Source of the DNA: Procambarus clarkii
Lineage: Eukaryota > Arthropoda > Malacostraca > Decapoda > Cambaridae
Assembly: GCF_040958095.1 (NCBI RefSeq)
Contig: NC_091193.1
Span: 30,086,565 to 30,150,564 of the forward strand
DNA: 64,000 nt
Direction of reading: 5' to 3'
This document shows positions 11,101-21,900 of the stretch, one piece after another; positions within the stretch are counted from its first letter, which is position 1; every line of letters starts with the position of its first letter. Both the position numbers and the translations under genes were made by a program. The notes under the pieces are model-generated. The model had not been told where the DNA came from, ran no database searches, and saw only the letters and a program-made list of their open reading frames with translations.

Positions 11101-12405
11101 TGGTGGGTGGCAGGAGTGGATGTGGGTGTGGTGGGTGGCAGGAGCGGTTGTAGGTGTGGTGGGTGTCAGGAGTGGTTGTAGGTGTGGTGGGTGTCAGGAG
11201 TGGTTGTAGGTGTGGTGGGTGGCAGGAGTGGTTGTGGGTGTGGTGGGTGGCAGGAGTGGATGTGGGTGTGGTGGGTGGCAGGAGTGGATGTAGGTGTGGT
11301 GGGTGGCAGGAGTGGTTGTAGGTGTGGTGGGTGGCAGGAGTGGTTGTGGGTGTTGGTGTGGTGGGTGGTAGGAGTGGTTGTAGGTGTGGTGGGTGGCAGG
11401 AGTGGTTGTAGGTGTGGTGGGTGGCAGGAGTGGTTGTAGGTGTGGTGGGTGTCAGGAGTGGTTGTAGGTGTGGTGGGTGTCAGGAGTGGTTGTAGGTGTG
11501 GTGGGTGGCAGGAGTGGATGTGGGTGTGGTGGGTGGCAGGAGTGGTTGTGGGTGTGGTGGGTGGCAGGAGTAGATGTGGGTGTGGTGGGTGGTAGGAGTG
11601 GATGTGGGTGTGGTGGGTGGCAGGAGTGGATGTGGGTGTGGTGGGTGGCAGGAGTGGTTGTGGGTGTGGTGGGTGGCAGGAGTGGATGTGGGTGTGGTGG
11701 GTGGCAGGAGTGGTTGTGGGTGTGGTGGGTGGCAGGAGTGGATGTGGGTGTGGTGGGTGGCAGGAGTGGATGTGGGTGTGGTGGGTGGCAGGAGTGGATG
11801 TGGGTGTGGTGGGTGGCAGGAGTGGATGTGGGTGTGGTGGGTGGCAGGAGTGGATGTGGGTGTGGTGGGTGGCAGGAGTGGTTGTGGGTGTGGTGGGTGG
11901 CAGGAGTGGATGTGGGTGTGGTGGGTGGCAGGAGTGGTTGTAGGTGTGGTGGGTGGCAGGAGTGGATGTGGGTGTGGTGGGTGGCAGGAGTGGATGTGGG
12001 TGTGGTGGGTGGCAGGAGTGGTTGTAGGTGTGGTGGGTGGCAGGAGTGGTTGTAGGTGTGGTGGGTGGCAGGAGTGGTTGTAGGTGTGGTGGGTGGCAGG
12101 AGTGGTTGTAGGTGTGGTGGGTGTCAGGAGTGGTTGTAGGTGTGGTGGGTGGCAGGAGTGGATGTGGTGGGTGGCAGGAGTGGTTGTAGGTGTGGTGGGT
12201 GGCAGGAGTGGGGTGTGGTGGGTGGCAGGAGTGGGGTGTGGTGGGTGGCAGGAGTGGATGTGGGTGTGGTGGGTGGCAGGAGTGGTTGTAGGTGTGGTGG
12301 GTGGCAGGAGTGGTTGTAGGTGTGGTGGGTGGTAAAAGTGGTTGTAGGTGTGGTGGGTGGCAGGAGTGGTTGTAGGTGTGGTGGGTGAGTGTTGTAGGTG
12401 TGGTG
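5101..12405 (+). repeat. 28-bp G-rich satellite (about 260 copies)
   Basis: A tandem array of a 28-bp unit with core GTGGTGGGTGGCAGGAGTGG followed by TTGTGGGT. Three main unit types differ at the TTGTGGG / ATGTGGG / TTGTAGG position. Rare marker units show higher-order duplication: GGGTTTT at 5903, 7854 and 9090; a 4-bp-shortened unit at 6251, 8209, 9579 and 10141; near-identical blocks at offsets of 562, 1370 and 3890 bp. The plus strand is about two-thirds G with almost no C. The unit has no stop codon and its length is not a multiple of three, so all three frames stay open with an 84-bp coding period. These frames are not genes. Confidence 0.97.
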
Positions 12406-12905
12406 NNNNNNNNNNNNNNNNNNNNNNNNNNNNNNNNNNNNNNNNNNNNNNNNNNNNNNNNNNNNNNNNNNNNNNNNNNNNNNNNNNNNNNNNNNNNNNN
12501 NNNNNNNNNNNNNNNNNNNNNNNNNNNNNNNNNNNNNNNNNNNNNNNNNNNNNNNNNNNNNNNNNNNNNNNNNNNNNNNNNNNNNNNNNNNNNNNNNNNN
12601 NNNNNNNNNNNNNNNNNNNNNNNNNNNNNNNNNNNNNNNNNNNNNNNNNNNNNNNNNNNNNNNNNNNNNNNNNNNNNNNNNNNNNNNNNNNNNNNNNNNN
12701 NNNNNNNNNNNNNNNNNNNNNNNNNNNNNNNNNNNNNNNNNNNNNNNNNNNNNNNNNNNNNNNNNNNNNNNNNNNNNNNNNNNNNNNNNNNNNNNNNNNN
12801 NNNNNNNNNNNNNNNNNNNNNNNNNNNNNNNNNNNNNNNNNNNNNNNNNNNNNNNNNNNNNNNNNNNNNNNNNNNNNNNNNNNNNNNNNNNNNNNNNNNN
12901 NNNNN
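12406..12905. other. assembly gap (500 N)
   Basis: Exactly 500 Ns, which suggests a placeholder of unknown true length. The 28-bp satellite ends on its left and the 21-bp satellite begins on its right, so the junction of the two arrays is not observed. Confidence 0.99.
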
Positions 12906-15900
12906 CTCACCTGTCCCCAGTGTTGCCTCACCTGTCCCCAGTGTTGCCGCACCTGTCCCCAGTGTTGCCTCACCTGTCCCCAGTGTTTTCTCACCTGTCA
13001 CTGTTGTCTTGCCTGTCCCCAGTGTTGCCTCACCTGTCCCCAGTGTTGCCTCACCTGTCCCCAGTGTTGCCTCACCTGTCCCCAGTGTTGCCTCACCTGT
13101 CCCCAGTGTTGCCTCTCCTGTCCCCAGTGTTGCCTCACCTGTCCCCAGCGTTGCCTCACCTGTCCCCAGTGTTGTCTCACCTGTCCCCAGTGTTGTCTCA
13201 CCTGTCCCCAGTGTTGTCTCACCTGTCCCCAGTGTTGCCTCACCTGTCCCCAGTGTTGCCTCACCTGTTCCCAGTGTTGCTTCAACTGTCCCCAGTGTTG
13301 CCTCACCTGTCCCCAGTGTTGTCTCACCTGTCCCCAGTGTTGTCTCACCTGTCACTGTTGCCTCACCTGTCCCCAGTGTTGTCTCACCTGTCACTGTTGC
13401 CTCACCTGTCCCCAGTTTTGTCTCACCTGTCCCTAGTGTTGCCTCACTTGTCACTGTTGTCTCACCTGTCCCCAGTGTTGTCTCACCTGTCCCCAGTGTT
13501 GCCTCACCTGTCACTGTTGTCTTGCCTATCCCCTATGTTTCCTCACCTGTCCCCAGTGTTGTCTCACCTGTCCCCAGTGTTGCCTCACCTGTCCCCAGTG
13601 TTGTCTCACCTGTCATTGTTGTGTTGCCTGTCCCCAATGTTGCCTCACCTGTCCCCAGTGTTGTCTCACCTGTCCCCAGTGTTGCCTCACCTGTCCCCAG
13701 TGTTGTCTCACCTGTCCCTGTTGTCTTGCCTGTCCCCAGTGTTGCCTCACCTGTCCCCAGTGTTGCCTCATCTGTCCCCAGTGTTGCCTCATCTGTCCCC
13801 AGTGTTGCCTCACCTCTCCATAGTGTTGCCTCAGCTGTCCCCAGTGTTGTCTCACCTGTCCCCAGTGTTGCCTCACCTGTCCCCAGTGTTGCCTCACCTG
13901 TCCCCAGTGTTGCCTCACCTGTCCCCCGTGTTGCCTCACCTGTCCCCAGTGTTGCCTCCCCTGTCCCCAGTATTGCCTCACCTGTCACTGTTGTCTTGCC
14001 TGTCCCCAGTGTTGCCTCACCTGTCCCCAGTGTTGCCTCACCTGTCCCCAGTGTTGCCTCATCTGTCCCCAGTGTTGCCTCATCTGTCCCCAGTGTTGCC
14101 TCACCTGTCCCCAGTGTTGCCCCACCTGTCCCCAGTGTTGCCTCACCTGTCCCCAGTGTTGTCTCACCTGTCCCCAGTGTTGTCTCATCTGTCCCCAGTG
14201 TTGCCTCACCTGTCCCCAGTGTTGCCTCATCTGTCCGCAGTGTTGCCTCACCTGTCCCCAGTGTTGTCTCACCTGTCCCCAGTGTTGCCTCACCTGTCCC
14301 CAGTGTTGTCTCACCTGTCCCCAGTGTTGCCTCACCTGTCCCCAGTGTTGTCTCACCTGTCACTGTTGTCTCTCCTGTCCCCAGTGTTGCCTCACCTGTC
14401 CCCAGTGTTGTCTCACCTGTCCCCAGTGTTGCCTCACCTGTCCCCAGTGTTGCCTCACCTGTCCCCAGTGTTGCCTCACCTGTCCCCAGTGTTGCCTCCC
14501 CTGTCACTGTTGTCTTGCCTGTCCCCAGTGTTGCCTCACCTGTCACTGTTGTCTTGCCTGTCCCCAGTGTTGCCTCACCTGTCCCCAGTGTTGCCTCACC
14601 TGTCCCCAGTGTTGTCTCACCTGTCCTCAGTGTTGCCTCACCTGTCCCCAGTATTGTCTCACCTGTCCCCAGTGTTGCCTTACCTGTCCCCAGTGTTGCC
14701 TCACCTGTCCCCAGTGTTGCCTCACCTGTCCCCAGTGTTGCCTCCCCTGTCACTGTTGTTTTGCCTGTCCCCAGTGTTGCCTCACCTGTCCCCAGTGTTG
14801 TCTCACCTGTCCCCAGTGTTGTCTCACCTGTCCTCAGTGTTGCCTCACCTGTCCCTAGTGTTGTCTCACCTGTCCCCAGTGTGGCCTCACCTGTCCCCAG
14901 TGTTGCCTCACCTGTCCCCAGTGTTGCCTCCCCTGTCACTGTTGTCTTGCCTGTCCCCAGTGTTGCCTCACCTGTCCCCAGTGTTGCCTCACCTGTCCCC
15001 AGTGTTGCCTCACCTGTCCCCAGGGTTTTCTCACCTGTCACTGTTGTCTTGCCTGTCCCCAGTGTTGCCTCACCTGTCCCCAGTGTTGCCTCACCTGTCC
15101 CCAGTGTTGCCTCACCTGTCCCCAGTGTTGCCTCTCCTGTCCCCAGTGTTGTCTCACCTGTCCCCAGTGTTGCCTCACCTGTCCCCAGTGTTGCCTCACC
15201 TGTCCCCAGTGTTGTCTCACCTGTCCCCAGTGTTGTCTCACCTGTCCCCAGTGTTGTCTCACCTGTCCCCAGTGTTGTCTCACCTGTCCCCAGTGTTGTC
15301 TCACCTGTCCCCAGTGTTGCCTCACCTGTCCCCAGTGTTGTCTCACCTGTCCCCAGTGTTGCCTCACCTGTCCCCAGTGTTGTCTCACCTGTCCCCAGTG
15401 TTGCCTCACCTGTCCCCAGTGTTGTCTCACCTGTCCCCAGTGTTGTCTCACCTGTCACTGTTGCCTCACCTGTCCCCAGTGTTGCCTCACCTGTCCCCAG
15501 TGTTGTCTCACCTGTCACTGTTGCCTCACCTGTCCCCAGTGTTGTCTCACCTGTCCCCAGTGTTGTCTCACCTGTCCCCATTGTTGCCTCACCTGTCACT
15601 GTTGCCTCACCTGTCCCCAGTGTTGCCTCACCTGTCCCCAGTGTTGCCTCACCTGTCCCCAGTGTTGTCTCACTTGTCCCCAGTGTTGTCTCACCTGTCC
15701 CCAGTGTTGTCTCACCTGTCCCCAGTTTTGCCTCACCTGTCACTGTTGCCTCACCTGTCCCCAGTGTTGACCAGACCACACACTAGAAATTGAAGGGACG
15801 ACGACGTTTCGGTCCGTCCTGGACCATTCTCAAGTCGATTGTGAGTGATCATTCCACAATCGACTTGAGAATGGTCCAGGACGGACTGAAACGTCGTCGT

Positions 15901-18900
15901 CCCTTCAATTTCTAGTGTGTGGTCTGGTCAACATACTTCAGCCACGTTATTGTGACTCATCGCCTGCTGTCCCCAGTGTTGCCTCACCTGTCCCCAGTGT
16001 TGCCTCACCTGTCCCCAGTGTTGTCTCACCTGTCCCCAGTGTTGTCTCACCTGTCCCTAGTGTTGCCTCACCTGTCACTGTTGTCTCACCTGTCCCCAGT
16101 GTTGTCTCACCTGTCACTGTTGTCTCACCTGTCCCCAGTGTTGTCTCACCTGTCCCCAGTGTTGTCTCACCTGTCCCCAGTGTTGCCTCACCTGTCACTG
16201 TTGTCTTGCCTGTCCCCAGTGTTGACTCACCTGTCCCCAGTGTTGTCTCACCTGTCACTGTTGTCTTGCCTGTCCCCAGTGTTGACTCACCTGTCCCCAG
16301 TGTTGTCTCACCTGTCACTGTTGTCTCACCTGTCCCCAGTGTTGCCTCTCCTGTCCCCAGTGTTGTCTCACCTGTCCCCAGTGTTGCCTCACCTGTCCCC
16401 AGTGTTGCCTCACCTGTCCCCAGTGTTGTCTCACCTGTCCCCAGTGTTGTCTCACCTGTCCCCAGTGTTGTCTCACCTGTCCCCAGTGTTGTCTCACCTG
16501 TCCCCAGTGTTGTCTCACCTGTCCCCAGTGTTGCCTCACCTGTCCCCAGTGTTGTCTCACCTGTCCCCAGTGTTGCCTCACCTGTCCCCAGTGTTGTCTC
16601 ACCTGTCCCCAGTGTTGCGTCACCTGTCCCCAGTGTTGTCTCACCTGTCCCCAGTGTTGTCTCACCTGTCACTGTTGCCTCACCTGTCCCCAGTGTTGCC
16701 TCACCTGTCCCCAGTGTTGTCTCACCTGTCACTGTTGCCTCACCTGTCCCCAGTGTTGTCTCACCTGTCCCCAGTGTTGTCTCACCTGTCCCCATTGTTG
16801 CCTCACCTGTCACTGTTGCCTCACCTGTCCCCAGTGTTGCCTCACCTGTCCCCAGTGTTGCCTCACCTGTCCCCAGTGTTGTCTCACTTGTCCCCAGTGT
16901 TGTCTCACCTGTCCCCAGTGTTGTCTCACCTGTCCCCAGTTTTGCCTCACCTGTCACTGTTGCCTCACCTGTCCCCAGTGTTGCCTCACCTGTCCCCAGT
17001 GTTGCCTCACCTGTCCCCAGTGTTGCCTCACCTGTCCCCAGTGTTGCCTCACCTGTCCCCAGTGTTGCCTCACCTGTCCCCAGTGTTGTTTCACCTGTCT
17101 CCAGTGTTGTCTCACCTGTCCCCAGTGTTGTCTCACCTGTCCCTAGTGTTGCCTCACCTGTCACTGTTGTCTCACCTGTCCCCAGTGTTGTCTCACCTGT
17201 CACTGTTGTCTCACCTGTCCCCAGTGTTGTCTCACCTGTCCCCAGTGTTGTCTCACCTGTCCCCAGTGTTGCCTCACCTGTCACTGTTGTCTTGCCTGTC
17301 CCCAGTGTTGACTCACCTGTCCCCAGTGTTGTCTCACCTGTCACTGTTGTCTTGCCTGTCCCCAGTGTTGACTCACCTGTCCCCAGTGTTGTCTCACCTG
17401 TCACTGTTGTCTCACCTGTCCCCAGTGTTGTCTCACCTGTCCCCAGTGTTGCCTCACCTGTCACTGTTGTCTCACCTGTCCCCAGTGTTGTCTCACCTGT
17501 CCCCAGTGTTGTCTCACCTGTCCCCAGTGTTGTCTCACCTGTCCCCAGTGTTGTCTCACCTGTCCTCAGTGTGGACTCACCTGCCCCCAGTGTTGCCTCA
17601 CCTGTCCCCAGTGTTGTCTCACCTGTCCCCAGTGTTGTCTTGCCTGTCCCCAGTGTTGCCTCACCTGTCCCCAGTGTTGTCTCACCTGTCCCCAGTGTTG
17701 CCTCACCTGTCCCCAGTGTTGCCTCACCTGTCCCTAGTGTTGTCTCACCTGTCCCCAGTGTTGTCTTGCCTGTCCCCAGTGTTGCCTCACCTGTCCCCAG
17801 TGTTATCTCACCTGTCCCCAGTGTTGCCTCACCTGTCCCTAGTGTTGTCTCACCTGTCCCCAGTGTTGTCTTGCCTGTCCCCAGTGTTGCCTCACCTGTC
17901 CCCAGTGTTGCCTCACCTGTCCCCAGTGTTGTCTTGCCTGTCCCCAGTGTTGTCTCACCTGTCCCCAGTGTTGCCTCACCTGTCCCCACTGTTGCCTCAC
18001 CTGTCCCCAGTGTTGCCTCACCTGTCCCCAGTGTTGCCTCACCTGTCCCCAGTGTTGTCTTGCCTGTCCCCAGTGTTGCCTCACCTGTCCCCAGTGTTGC
18101 CTCACCTGTCACTGTTGTCTCACCTTACCTGTCACTGTTGTCTCACCTTACCAGTCACTGTTGTCTCACCTGTCCCCAGTGTTGTCTCACCTGTCCCCAG
18201 TGTTGTCTCACCTGTCCCCAGTGTTGTCTCACCTGTCCCCAGTGTTGCCTCACCTGTCACTGTTGCCTCACCTGTCCCCAGTGTTGCCTCACCTGTCCCC
18301 AGTGTTGCCTCACCTGTCCCCAGTGTTGTCTCACTTGTCCCCAGTGTTGTCTCACCTGTCCCCAGTGTTGTCTCACCTGTCCCCAGTGTTGTCTCACCTG
18401 TCCCCAGTGTTGCCTCACCTGTCACTGTTGCATCACCTGTCCCCAGTGTTGCCTCACCTGTCCCCAGTGTTGCCTCACCTGTCCCCAGTGTTGCCTCACC
18501 TGTCCCCAGTGTTGCCTCACCTGTCTCCAGTGTTGTCTCACCTGTCCCCAGTGTTGTCTCACCTGTCCCCAGTGTTGCCTCACCTGTCACTGTTGTCTCA
18601 CCTGTCCCCAGTGTTGTCTCACCTGTCACTGTTGTCTCACCTGTCCCCAGTGTTGCCTCACCTGTCCCCAGTGTTGTCTCACCTGTCCCCAGTGTTGCCT
18701 CACCTGTCACTGTTGTCTTGCCTGTCCCCAGTGTTGACTCACCTGTCCCCAGTGTTGTCTCACCTGTCACTGTTGTCTTGCCTGTCCCCTGTGTTGACTC
18801 ACCTGTCCCCAGTGTTGTCTCACCTGTCACTGGTGTGTCACCTGTCCCCAGTGTTGTCTCACCTGTCCCCAGTGTTGTCTCACCTGTCCCCAGTGTTGCC

Positions 18901-21900
18901 TCACCTGTCACTGTTGTCTCACCTGTCCCCAGTGTTGTCTCACCTGTCCCCAGTGTTGTCTCACCTGTCCTCAGTGTTGTCTCACCTGTCCTCAGTGTTG
19001 ACTCACCTGCCCCCAGTGTTGCCTCACCTGTCCCCAGTGTTGTCTCACCTGTCCCCAGTGTTGTCTTGCCTGTCCCCAGTGTTGCCTCACCTGTCCCCAG
19101 TGTTGTCTCACCTGTCCCCAGTGTTGCCTCACCTGTCCCCAGTGTTGCCTCACCTGTCCCTAGTGTTGTCTCACCTGTCCCCAGTGTTGTCTTGCCTGTC
19201 CCCAGTGTTGCCTCACCTGTCCCCAGTGTTGTCTCACCTGTCCCCAGTGTTGCCTCACCTGTCCCTAGTGTTGTCTCACCTGTCCCCAGTGTTGTCTTGC
19301 CTGTCCCCAGTGTTGCCTCACCTGTCCCCAGTGTTGCCTCACCTGTCCCCAGTGTTGTCTTGCCTGTCCCCAGTGTTGTCTCACCTGTCCCCAGTGTTGC
19401 CTCACCTGTCCCCACTGTTGCCTCACCTGTCCCCAGTGTTGCCTCACCTGTCCCCAGTGTTGCCTCACCTGTCCCCAGTGTTGTCTTGCCTGTCCCCAGT
19501 GTTGCCTCACCTGTCCCCAGTGTTGCCCCACCTGTCACTGTTGTCTCACCTTACCTGTCACTGTTGTCTCACCTGTCCTCAGTGTTGTCTCACCTGTCTC
19601 CAGTGTTGTCTCACCTGTCCCCAGTGTCCTCACCTGTCCCCAGCGTTGTCTCACCTGTCCCCAGTGTTGCCTCACCTGTCCCCAGTGTTGTCTCACCTGT
19701 CCCCAGTCTTGTCTCACCTGTCCCCAGTGTTGCCTCACCTGTCCCCAGTGTTGCCTCACCTGTCACTGTTGTCTTGCCTGTCCCCAGTGTTGCCTCACCT
19801 GTCCCCAGTGTTGTCTTGCCTGTCCCCAGTGTTGTCTCACCTGTCACTGTTGCCTCACCTGTCACTGTTGCCTCACCTGTCACTGTTGCCTCACCTGTCC
19901 CCAGTGTTGCCTCACCTGTCGCCAGTGTTGTCTCACCTGTCACTGTTGCCTCACCTGTCACTGTTGCCTCACCTGTCCCCAGTGTTGCCTCACCTGTCCC
20001 CAGTGTTGTCTTGCCTGTCCCCAGTGTTGTCTCACCTGTCCCCAGTGTTGCCTCACCTGTCCCCAGTGTTGTCTCACCTGTCCCCAGTGTTGTCTCACCT
20101 GTCCCCAGTGTTGCCTCACCTGTCCCCAGTGTTGCCTCACCTGTCCCCAGTGTTGTCTCACCTGTCCCCACTGTTGTCTCACCTGTCCCCAGTGTTGTCT
20201 CACCTGTCCCCAGTGTTGTCTCACCTGTCACTGTTGCCTCACCTGTCACTGTTGTCTCACCTGTCCCCAGTGTTGTCTCACCTGTCCCCAGTGTTGTCTC
20301 ACCTGTCACTGTTGTCTCGCCTGTCGCCAGTGTTGCCTCACCTGTCCCCAGTGTTGCCTCACCTGTCCCCAGTGTTGCCTCACCGGTCACTGTTGCCTCA
20401 CCTGTCCCCAGTGTTGCCTCACCTGTCCCCAGTGTTGTCTTGCCTGTCCCCAGTGTTGCCTCACCTGTCCCCAGTGTTGTCTCACCTGTCCCCAGTGTTG
20501 TCTCACCTGTCCCCAGTGTTGTCTTGCCTGTCCCCAGTGTTGCCTCACCTGTCCCCAGTGTTGCCTCACCTGTCCCCACTGTTGCCTCACCTGTCCCCAG
20601 TGTTGTCTCACCTGTCCCCAGTGTTGTCTTGCCTGTCCCCAGTGTTGCCTCACCTGTCCCCAGTGTTGCCTTACCTGTCCCCACTGTTGCCTCACCTGTC
20701 CCCAGTGTTGCCTCTCCTGTCCCCAGTGTTGTCTCACCTGTCCCCAGTGTTGCCTCACCTGTCCCCAGTGTTGCCTCACCTGTCCCCAGTGTTGTCTCAC
20801 CTGTCCCCAGTGTTGTCTCACCTGTCCCCAGTGTTGTCTCACCTGTCCCCAGTGTTGTCTCACCTGTCCCCAGTGTTGCCTCACCTGTCCCCAGTGTTGC
20901 CTCACCTGTTCCCAGTGTTGTCTCACCTGTCCCCAGTGTTGCCTCACCTGTCCCCAGTGTTGTCTCACCTGTCCCCAGTGTTGTCTCACCTGTCACTGTT
21001 GCCTCACCTGTCCCCAGTGTTGCCTCACCTGTCCCCAGTGTTGTCTCACCTGTCACTGTTGCCTCACCTGTCCCCAGTGTTGCCTCACCTGTCCCCAGTG
21101 TTGCCTCACCTGTCCCCAGTGTTGTCTTGCCTGTCCCCAGTGTTGTCTCACCTGTCCCCAGTGTTGCCTCACCTGTCCCCTCTGTTGCCTCACCTGTCCC
21201 CAGTGTTGCCTCACCTGTCCCCAGTGTTGCCTCACCTGTCCCCAGTGTTGTCTTGCCTGTCCCCAGTGTTGCCTCACCTGTCCCCAGTGTTGCCCCACCT
21301 GTCACTGTTGTCTCACCTTACCTGTCACTGTTGTCTCACCTGTCCTCAGTGTTGTCTCACCTGTCTCCAGTGTTGTCTCACCTGTCCCCAGTGTTGCCTC
21401 ACCTGTCCCCAGCGTTGTCTCACCTGTCCCCAGTGTTGCCTCACCTGTCCCCAGTGTTGTCTCACCTGTCCCCAGTCTTGTCTCACCTGTCCCCAGTGTT
21501 GCCTCACCTGTCCCCAGTGTTGCCTCACCTGTCACTGTTGTCTTGCCTGTCCCCAGTGTTGCCTCACCTGTCCCCAGTGTTGTCTTGCCTGTCCCCAGTG
21601 TTGTCTCACCTGTCACTGTTGCCTCACCCGTCACTGTTGCCTCACCTGTCCCCAGTGTTGCCTCACCTGTCGCCAGTGTTGTCTCACCTGTCACTGTTGC
21701 CTCACCTGTCACTGTTGCCTCACCTGTCCCCAGTGTTGCCTCACCTGTCCCCAGTGTTGTCTTGCCTGTCCCCAGTGTTGTCTCACCTGTCCCCAGTGTT
21801 GCCTCACCTGTCCCCAGTGTTGTCTCACCTGTCCCCAGTGTTGTCTCACCTGTCCCCAGTGTTGCCTCACCTGTCCCCAGTGTTGCCTCACCTGTCCCCA

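Noticed and set aside
5068-12335. Many Trp/Val/Gly-rich ORFs in the 28-bp array
   Set aside because: The unit has no stop in any plus frame. The ORFs are overlapping by-products of the repeat and carry no biological signature.
11166-13514. 782-codon minus-strand frame spanning the gap
   Set aside because: It reads through 500 Ns and through two satellites, so it is not a real reading frame.
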